DNA from: Blastomyces gilchristii SLH14081
Lineage: Eukaryota; Ascomycota; Eurotiomycetes; Onygenales; Ajellomycetaceae
Assembly: GCF_000003855.2 (NCBI RefSeq)
Contig: NW_003101668.1
Span: 1,066,904-1,105,038 of the forward strand
DNA length: 38,135 nucleotides
Reading direction: 5' to 3'
The notes below the pieces were generated by a model. It saw only the letters and a program-made list of their open reading frames with translations. It did not search any database and was not told the origin of the DNA. The position numbers and the translations under genes are program-made. Shown here one piece after another: positions 31,197 through 38,135 of this stretch (the stretch's first letter is position 1; every line of letters begins with the position of its first letter).

Positions 31197-32693
31197 GTAT
31201 TCAAATCTAGATTTATTATATCTGAGTGTGTGACTTATATTATAGAAGTCTGATTATCTATTCTTCACTGAGACATACTTGATTGCAGTATTTTCTATTA
31301 TAATTGACTCACTTACTTCTGTATAATGAGAATGTTGTATACTTCTTTTACTGTATCTGATTATAAGGTTAAGCATTTTCATTTCACTCTTAACTCAGAT
31401 ATAAGATTATGAATGAAGATCTGTAAATAGAAAGATATTAAAAGCTCTTTATTTAATACAAGATAGTGTAAGCTAAAGTGTGTGAAGTATAATATAAGAT
31501 TACTTACTTATCTACACTTAGTGAAGCATTTATAATACTTATCTTATACATTCACTTTCTCAAAGTTATGCAAGATTCATTTGAAAAACTTATTTCATAT
31601 TTATAAGAATAAATATCACTCTGAGTCTGTGAGATTTATCTTTTTATCAGTCATTTATAATGACTTTGCTTTTTCATATAGAAACATAGCAGATCTTAAG
31701 ATGTGTTAAAATTTCATTGACTATCTGTCTGTGAGTTTATATTTAATTTAATAATATAATTGCATCTGACTTAGCCAGCTGATTACAGTATTATTTTTGC
31801 AGTCATTATTAAAGCTTAATAACTCTGACAGATCTTTTGACTTGATATATTTTATATTTAGATTCTCATCCTATGCAGTGATCTCAGATAATATATATAC
31901 TTTTAAAGAGATTATGAAGAATTGTAATAAGATCTTCAGATTCAGTGTGATTATCTATCTGTATAAATATTTGATTTCTCACTGCAGATCTACAATCTGA
32001 TTTTCTCTATTCTTATTAATAATGATAATTGTGTCAGTGAAACTCTTTATAGTGAATACTTAATCTGCAGTAAATATCAATTGTTGCTTAACTTTTGTCT
32101 CAGTCTGTCACTGTATATACAAGATCTCAATCTTATTTAGAATTCTTATATATGTACAGAGCTTTGATTTCAGTTCAGCAGTCTCAGTTACTTTTCTTAC
32201 TACTTCAAGTAAACTCTCTGAGAGATTCTGCATATCTTCCAGTTCAGATAGCAGAGAAGAATGTTTATATTAACCAGAGAAAATATTTATTTCAGTGATT
32301 TCTTATTGATTATACATACAGTGTATATTATTATCATTATATGATTTCTGATTTCTGATTTCTGTTATCATTGTATGATTCTGATGATAATCATCTCTCT
32401 TTTATTCTTTTAAGTAGGGAGCAGACTTCTTTGAATCTGATTCACTGCTTTCATTCCCTTTTTCTCATATCTCATCTGTTTACATACGTGATATTTCATC
32501 TGAGTGTGAAGTTCTCTCTCAATAAGTAGAGCAGTATTAATCAGATACTCTTTCACTTACTACTCTCTTATACACTATCTTTTGAGGCATTTAGAATCAC
32601 ACTGACATGATAACTATAAATCACTTCATAGACAGAATTATCACACTCTGAAGAAGTCTGTGCTTCTCACCAGTTTTTAGACACGCTATCAGA
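31197..32693 (-). other. Gypsy-3 5' leader region (model)
   Basis: Sequence between the LINE-B tail and the right LTR. It includes the dispersed repeat 31354-31766. Several short plus-strand frames (31797-32000, 32095-32298) have no known domain. In element sense a frame opposite 32095-32298 has many TGA codons and could be the start of gag, but I cannot confirm this. Next to the LTR the element-sense sequence is TCTGATAGCGTGTC, which has no clear tRNA primer match. Confidence 0.4.
31354..31766. repeat. Dispersed repeat, copy 2
   Basis: The 413-bp partner of window positions 1-413, aligned without net length change. This copy keeps slightly more C and G, so it is a little less mutated. After 31766 the two loci diverge because a hAT-like end begins at 414 in the other copy. 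Confidence 0.85.
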
Positions 32694-32859
32694 TGTGATT
32701 CAAAGATTGCTTGAGTCAGTATATAATTACAGACGTACACTGACTTCTTATATACATTATAAACTAAATTAGTAGCTGTTAGAGCCTCTTTTACATTTGT
32801 AAGTGTATTCAGAGGCGGCCGCATTATTATCCGGCAGTTGTATGTTCTTCTGAATCACA
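32694..32859 (-). repeat. Gypsy-3 5' LTR (short)
   Basis: 166 bp matching 15016-15179, with termini TGTGATTCAAAG and TTCTGAATCACA. It keeps GC-rich patches (GAGGCGGCCGC and CCGGCAG near 32812-32836) lost in the other copy, whereas that copy keeps GTACGCCGGC where this one is mutated. A 67-codon minus-strand frame overlaps it but has no known domain. Confidence 0.78.
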
Positions 32860-32863
32860 TCTG

Positions 32864-33274
32864 CTTATTATAAAAGTAGAGTCTTAATTTTTATTACTTA
32901 GTTTATTTATTTTATACGCTTTAAAAACACTATAGTAATCTAAGATCTTAAGTTTATTAATACTTTTTATACTTATAAAGTAGTAGTACTATAGTATAGT
33001 CTCTTTTTATAAATATATATTTTTATTAAAAGAGTAACAGATTCAGATATTAACTTTAAAACTCTTAAAAAGATAGTTATTGATACTATTTATAACTTTT
33101 TAAATTTCTATTGTAATTTATTAAAACAGTTTATATAAAGATATTCTAATTTAAAATAAATAAAATAAAGACTTTTTTTCTAAATCTTTTTATTATATAT
33201 TTTATTTATAAAAGCTTATAAAACTCTCTCTTTTTATTTAATAATTAAATATAAATCTCTTTATATTTTATTAT
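32864..33274. other. Second half of the old CA/TG-poor block
   Basis: Compositionally like 14068-15011: long runs of TA, TT and AA with very few CA or TG. No coding signal. It is bounded by the gypsy-3 LTR on the left and the gypsy-2 LTR on the right. Confidence 0.55.
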
Positions 33275-33610
33275 TGTAAGAGGCCTACGCCGAATAGATT
33301 GGTATAATATATAGGTCTTATATAACAAAGTGAAAAACATTAGAGAAGAAAAGAAAGAGAAAGTGTGAAAATCAGTAATTCAAGTGAATATTTATACACA
33401 TACACAGTGAAGCTTCAAGACAGAAGAATAGAGACTCTGTATACATGATAAAGCTTCAGAGTGAAAGAATGAGAATTTCATGAGTTTTTCAGCTAAGAAT
33501 CAGTAACTGAAGATTGAAGCTTTTTAATGAACTGAGAATTAAAGCTTTCAGTGAAATCTATGAAGTGTAATGAAATAGTCTATATAATTGATCAGACACA
33601 GCCTGTTACA
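33275..33610 (-). repeat. Gypsy-2 3' LTR
   Basis: 336 bp set by inverted termini TGTAAGAGGC (33275) and GCCTGTTACA (ending 33610), and by the purine tract just to its right. Only one copy is in the window, so the ends rest on these signals. The left 25 bp (GAGGCCTACGCCGAATAG) escaped mutation. A TATA-like TATATA lies within. Confidence 0.72.
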
Positions 33611-33628
33611 TTAACTCTCTCTTTTCAG
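33611..33628 (-). promoter_or_regulatory. Gypsy-2 polypurine tract
   Basis: In element sense CTGAAAAGAGAGAGTTAA directly precedes the LTR start TGTAACAGGC, the expected site for plus-strand priming. Confidence 0.65.
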
Positions 33629-35257
33629 AGATGAGATTATATGTAGTTCTCATTCATTAAGAGTTACTGTTTCAGATAACACAGAGCTCAGAGTTCAGAT
33701 CAGATAATTATAGCTGACTCATTTCACAAGATATTATCAGCTGCAGTTACAGAGTCTCTCATTGAGAATATCTTCAATCTCTTACTTAAGTTTATTATTC
33801 TCTTCTATAATTTCTGATGATTGTCAATCAGAAGTCAGTTGAGAAGAGAACAGGTCAGTGACAGCACAGTGAAGCAAGCTTGTATGAAAGATATTATGAA
33901 TCTCTGATAATATATTAAGATAGTAATTATAACTATCTAGAACTTCTATCACTTTATACTTGATATAATAGTAATTCAGTGTATGAGATGAACATGTGAT
34001 CTGTATATTCTTAAGATTCAATCACATCAGATTCTCTATCTTGTATTACTCAGTGAGATCTCAGTGAACATTGATTTAATTCTCTTGATCTTATTTAATA
34101 CTCATCATAAAGGCTTCTACTCAGTCACAGATGTCTCAGAGCTTCATTACTATATTATCAGTAATCTGAATTAGACTGCAGAGATTCAGTGTGAACTGTG
34201 TGATTTCTAGAAGATTTAATACTTTCATATGATATCTGTGTGTAAGAAAGAACAAGCTTATATCTGTTGAAACAGCATTTCAGTCATTGATAATAACTTC
34301 AGTGTGTAGAAGAAGGTCATATCAGTCATCTTATAAATAATTACAGAACTTATAAAGATAATTTCTCACTGTCTGACTTATTTACTCTGATGTATCATCA
34401 GTCTCAGAGTGATAGACAGTTAATAAACAGTGTATAATCTTGAGAACTTGACAGATTCTCATTCAGAGAGTACTCACAAATTGATGATCTTAATTCAATA
34501 CTATAGATCTTGACAATTCATATATTCAATAGAATGAACTTCATAGAAAGACTTCAACAACTTGTTCAGTATTTATCTTATTATAAGATTTCAATATCAC
34601 ATCTTTACTCAATTGATTAATGATGATTAGAATGGTCTTATAATTCTTACTCTTAGAGAGATTAACAGTAAAGTCAATTATCACATCTTATCAGATTCTA
34701 TCAGAGATATTGAGTGATTTTAGTAGGTCTTTTCTACAGTTCTTTCATAAGATAACAGAGAAACAATAGTTACAGTTTCAGATAAAGTATCTAATACTGA
34801 TTAATATCTTCAGTCAGTAGAATTCTCAAGAGATTATTCAGTACAGTTATTCATGTCTCAGATGTTCTGTTATACATAAATCATGTATCTCTTGCATTAT
34901 TCAGATGTGTAAGAATTCAGAGTAAGAGACTCAGTGTCATTCACAGAATCACAGAGTGTTATTGTTATCAATTGAGTATTCTGAGATGTCAGTTCTTATA
35001 TATAATTCTGAAGAGAATCAGAGTGCTTCTTGATATACTGCTTCAGTGAGTATCTGAAGAAGTTTATCAGCTTGAGCTGTTGTATATCACAATTCATTTA
35101 GTGTCAGTTCAGGAAAAGTTGAGATATCAGTGACAGTTCAGAGAGAGAGTGTTCTAATCAGAGAAATATATATAGTGTTATAAGTGATCTCATCATGATC
35201 AACTAGTATTCTCAGATTTAAGAGCTAGTGTTCTCAGTTTATTCAGTGAGTGTCTGC

Positions 35258-35763
35258 TAGACTGACCGTGTGACCATGTCTGAGATCAGAATCAGAATAT
35301 TTGATAGTCTTATTATCAATTCAACTGATCTCATTACACAGTTTTAAGATTATATAGTAGTCTTATACTGTCTCAGTGAGACTTACTGTCTACTCTTATT
35401 ACATTTTTCAAATGAGATCATGATTTTCACTTCTCAATTTAAATTATTTTTATTGCTTTAAATGACTTTAAATCTCATTTGAGTGTTATCAAAAAGTGTT
35501 ACTTTTTAAAAAATTAAAAATAGGCTAAAAAAAACCTTAAAATGTCTAAAAATAGTAACTTTATATCAAGAAGGAAACTAAATCAAATCAAATGAGATCA
35601 CTTTCTTATATTTTCTAAGTCATGGTCTCATTTTGAGATTTGATATATAGTCACTTTGCATGTTTTTTTAATGATTAGTCTCAGTAGGATTTACATCAAG
35701 AAATGTATGAGATCAGATCAAATGAGATTAAATGTGAAATTCATGATTTCAGCGGTCAGTCTA
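35258..35763 (+). mobile_element. hAT-like MITE, copy 2
   Basis: 506 bp, same length and orientation as copy 1, with ends TAGACTGACCG and CGGTCAGTCTA. A perfect 8-bp duplication GTGTCTGC flanks it (35250-35257 and 35764-35771). Compared with copy 1, most changes are CC to TC, GG to GA and CG to CA or TG, with fewer CA to TA. It splits gypsy-2 pol between RNase H and integrase. Confidence 0.93.
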
Positions 35764-36796
35764 GTGTCTGCTATATCAGATGATATATCTTACTTCTGTT
35801 ATAAGAGAGCATCTGTTATCAAGTTCTGACTGTCAGAATGATAGTGTATTGTAAAATGAAAGCAGCTCAGAAACTCAGATTATTACATCTGTTATTCAGT
35901 AAGTTTACAGATGATTGTAAAGTACTTGAGATTCTTATAATCTGTGATTATCTCAAATTCAGAGATACTTCAGAGTTTGAAGTCTCATTCTTCTAGTCAG
36001 TGTACAATTGTGAGAAGTTTCTTATCATAGATCTTGTAATTATATTCAGCAGAACTCAGTTTCTTAGATATGAAGATATATGATTGTAAGATATCTTTAT
36101 TATTATATTACAATATAGCTTCTTTTATAACATAGTTAGAGAAATTGACTTCAATAACTGTCTTATGATCAGAATCAAATATTATCAGTAGAGAGATACT
36201 AATGAATATCTTCTTTATCTGTGTAAATACAGCTTCAGTGTTCACTGATCACTGAAATACTGAGTTCTTTTTAATGAGTTCTGTAAGTGATCTTATGATA
36301 TCTGAGAAGTTTCATATAAATCACTGATAGAAGTTAGTAAATCTGATAAAGCTTTATACATTCTTCATAGTATGTGAAGCTTCTCATTCAAGAATAGCAG
36401 AGATCTTCTCAGAATTCATTTGAATCTCTTTGTCAGCTTCTATGATAAAACCTAGATACTTTGTACTCTTGACTTTGAAATCATATTTATCAATGTCTAT
36501 TAATAGTTCTGCTTCTTGTAGTTATTGTAATACTCTTTATATGTGCTCTTGATATTCTTTTCTAAACTCATCAGTGAAGATGAGAATGTCATTGAGATAA
36601 ACAGATACAAATTTATCAAGGAAATCTCAGAGTGCTCAGTTGATATACTTCTGAAATATACTGAGAGTGTTAGTCAGTCTGAAGAGACACGAGTGTGACT
36701 ACTCATTCAAAGAGACTATATTATATTTGAAATGCTGTAAGCTACTTATCTTCTTCAGTGATACACATCTTATGAAACACAGTGATGATATCTCAC

Positions 36797-37302
36797 TAGA
36801 CTGATTACCGGGACTATGAATTTCACATTTAATTTCATTTAATCTGGTCTCATACATTTCTTGATGTGAATTCTGCTGAAACTAGTCATTAAAAGAACAT
36901 GCAAAGTGATCATATATAAGATCTTAAAATGAAATCATGACTTGAAAAAAATGAGAAAGTGATCTTATTTGATCTCATTCAGTTTCATTCTTGACATAAA
37001 GTTACTATTTTTAGACATTTTAAGGTTTTTTTTAGACTATTTTTAATTTTTTAAAAAGTAATGCTTTTTGATAACACTTAAATGAGATTTAAAGTCATTT
37101 AAAGCAATAAAAATAATTTAAATTGAGAAGTAGAAATCATGATCTCATTTGACAAATGTGATAAGAGTAGACAGTAAGTCTCACTGAGACAGTATGAGAC
37201 TACTATCTAATGTTAAAACCGTGTAATGAGATCGGTCAAATTGGTAATGAGACTATTAAAAAATCTGATCCTGATCTCAGACACGGTCACACGGTCAGTC
37301 TA
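36797..37302 (-). mobile_element. hAT-like MITE, copy 3 (inverted)
   Basis: 506 bp in the opposite orientation to copies 1 and 2. Its left edge TAGACTGATTACCGGGACC-like sequence corresponds to the family's right end, and CACGGTCACACGGTCAGTCTA ends it. Flanking 8-bp copies are TATCTCAC (36789-36796) and TATCTTAC (37303-37310), differing by one C/T change. It interrupts the RT of gypsy-2 and is mutated to an intermediate degree, with CGGTCAC and CCGGGAC kept. Confidence 0.92.
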
Positions 37303-38135
37303 TATCTTACTTTATAAATTATTAAGCTTGTCTGATATGAGCTAGAGTTTCATTAATAAGAAGTAAAAAATAGCAGTCTTTCTTTATTAATCTGTTCAAT
37401 TCTCAATAGTTTCTACAGAATCAGAGTTCTTCATCTGATTTCTTTGTAAAGAGAATAGAAGCTGTAGTAGAAGAGTTACTAATACATATAAATTCTTTAT
37501 TCAATAGATTATTGAGTGTCTTTCAAAGAAAAAGAAGTTCATCTCAGAACATGTTATAAAGAGAGTCTTATAATAGTTCAGAGTCTTTATCATTCTTTTT
37601 TTTCAACTTGATACTGTGATTCACTTCTGAACCTTGTAAGAAAGATAGATTTGTAGTATTATTATCTTATCAAAAGATATCTAGATATTCATGATATTGT
37701 TGAGAAAGTTTTGTATGAGAATTTATTATTATAACACAAGGTAACTTTTCTAGAGTCTTTTTAATATCAGTCAGACTGATGAAGTAGATTATTATATAAT
37801 TCTGTTATCAGTGATCTTGTCAGTAATTCTATCAGTGACTTCTTTTTCAGAGTATTTTATAAGTGTTGACAGACATCTGTGTTAGATTCATAGTCTTGTG
37901 AATATCATTCTTATGAATTCTATCATTGTTAGAGAGTATTAAGCTTCTATTTTAAGTATTCAATAAGATGTCTTACTCAGATAGCTAGGCAAGTTCTAAT
38001 ATAAGATTATAATCAAGATTATCAACTTTATATGTATAGATATCTTCATATTGATGTTCTCTGATATCTATGTTTAGCTTCATTATATAACAGATGCAAA
38101 TGTCTTTGAAGTCATTAAATTCTGTAAGAAGTCAG

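Larger units (their letters stand above)
15016..32859 (-). mobile_element. Gypsy-3: Ty3/gypsy element with nested insertions (model)
   Basis: This model joins two related short LTRs (15016-15179 and 32694-32859), a minus-strand gag-pol between them (about 17850-23220), a purine tract next to the left LTR, and a 4-bp match TCTG outside both LTRs (15012-15015 and 32860-32863). Nested inside are LINE-A (18615-20080), a hAT-like MITE (23266-23771) and LINE-B (about 25115-31196). Without them the element would be about 9.7 kb. Pol order is normal: gag, protease, RT, RNase H, integrase with a C-terminal domain but no chromodomain seen. The pairing of the two LTRs is inference; they could be separate solo LTRs, since a 4-bp match is weak evidence. 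The island 23075-24130 may be part of its 5' region or of another insertion. Confidence 0.6.
33275..38135 (-). mobile_element. Gypsy-2: Ty3/gypsy chromovirus relic, cut by window end
   Basis: A minus-strand element with its 3' LTR at 33275-33610, a purine tract, then (right to left in element sense) RT, RNase H, integrase and chromodomain. The gag, most of the protease and the 5' LTR lie beyond 38135. Two 506-bp MITEs are inserted in it (35258-35763 and 36797-37302). The bases before the left LTR edge are ATTAT; the matching duplication would be outside the window. Confidence 0.88.
33640..38135 (-). pseudogene. pol: Gypsy-2 pol (RT-RNaseH-IN-chromodomain), degraded and interrupted
   Basis: In element sense from the window end. 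RT N-terminal part: YNMF then DELLFL, KTLNNLLNKEFICISNSST and ELNRLIKKDCYFLLLINETL near 37320-37560. MITE copy 3 is inserted next. RT resumes with FQKYINWALWDFLDKF and the box SVYLNDILIFTDEF at about 36560-36615, YLDD with the first Asp now Asn. RNase H: NNKDILQSYIFISKKLSSAE and YDKKLLTIVH near 35990-36110, then ITDYKNLKYF near 35930. MITE copy 2 follows. Integrase: zinc region about 34760-34920, CNYC near 34770, VIIDFTVNL near 34670, then SIVLN, DHQFVSTL near 34475 and YHSETDDTS near 34390. The C-terminal domain HNIFHTSLLHC lies in 33824-34021. Chromodomain: EIEDILNERL and YLVK followed by TGA at about 33640-33780. Confidence 0.9.

Noticed and set aside
32621..32824. A 67-codon minus-strand gene over the right gypsy-3 LTR
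   Set aside because: It lies mostly within a repeat with LTR-type ends and a TATA motif, and the other copy is not open in the same way.

Overview
The window looks like a repeat-only, AT-rich stretch of a filamentous ascomycete genome (an AT-isochore, pericentromeric or subtelomeric block). I found no intact host gene, tRNA or rRNA. What can be read is a nested pile of mobile elements whose frames are broken by C-to-T and G-to-A transitions, the signature of repeat-induced point mutation (RIP) or a similar process. Most broken codons are TGA where the protein family has Trp. Many Gln codons survive, and CC, GG and CG dinucleotides are scarce while CA and TG remain common.

Left part (1-14067). 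Positions 1-413 repeat 31354-31766. A fragment at 414-470 resembles the left end of a hAT-like element, and 13990-14067 resembles its right end. Between them, a complete Ty3/gypsy element on the minus strand occupies 3444-11259 (called gypsy-1). It has 534-bp LTRs, a perfect 5-bp duplication TATTA, gag with a zinc knuckle, and pol with protease, reverse transcriptase (RT), RNase H, integrase and chromodomain. About 1.8 kb of extra sequence lies between the chromodomain and the 3' LTR.

Middle part (15016-32859). Two short LTRs (164 and 166 bp) with matching termini bracket a second minus-strand gypsy element (gypsy-3). A 4-bp match (TCTG) lies outside them, and a purine tract adjoins the left one. 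Its integrase is split by a 5'-truncated plus-strand LINE (18615-20080; 12-bp target duplication). A 506-bp hAT-like MITE sits at 23266-23771, and a near full-length LINE (about 25115-31196) lies in the 5' part. Positions 23075-24130 form an island with much weaker mutation. The segments outside the two LTRs (14068-15011 and 32864-33274) share a distinct signature almost free of CA and TG, so they are probably one older sequence split by the insertion.

Right part (33275-38135). A third minus-strand gypsy element (gypsy-2, a chromovirus) starts with its 336-bp 3' LTR and runs off the window. It carries two more copies of the 506-bp MITE in opposite orientations, each with an 8-bp target duplication.

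None of these elements can encode its own proteins now. The window records successive insertions and mutation. Its most unusual aspects are the mutation context, the patches that escaped mutation, and extra ORF-sized regions beyond integrase in gypsy-1 and gypsy-3.
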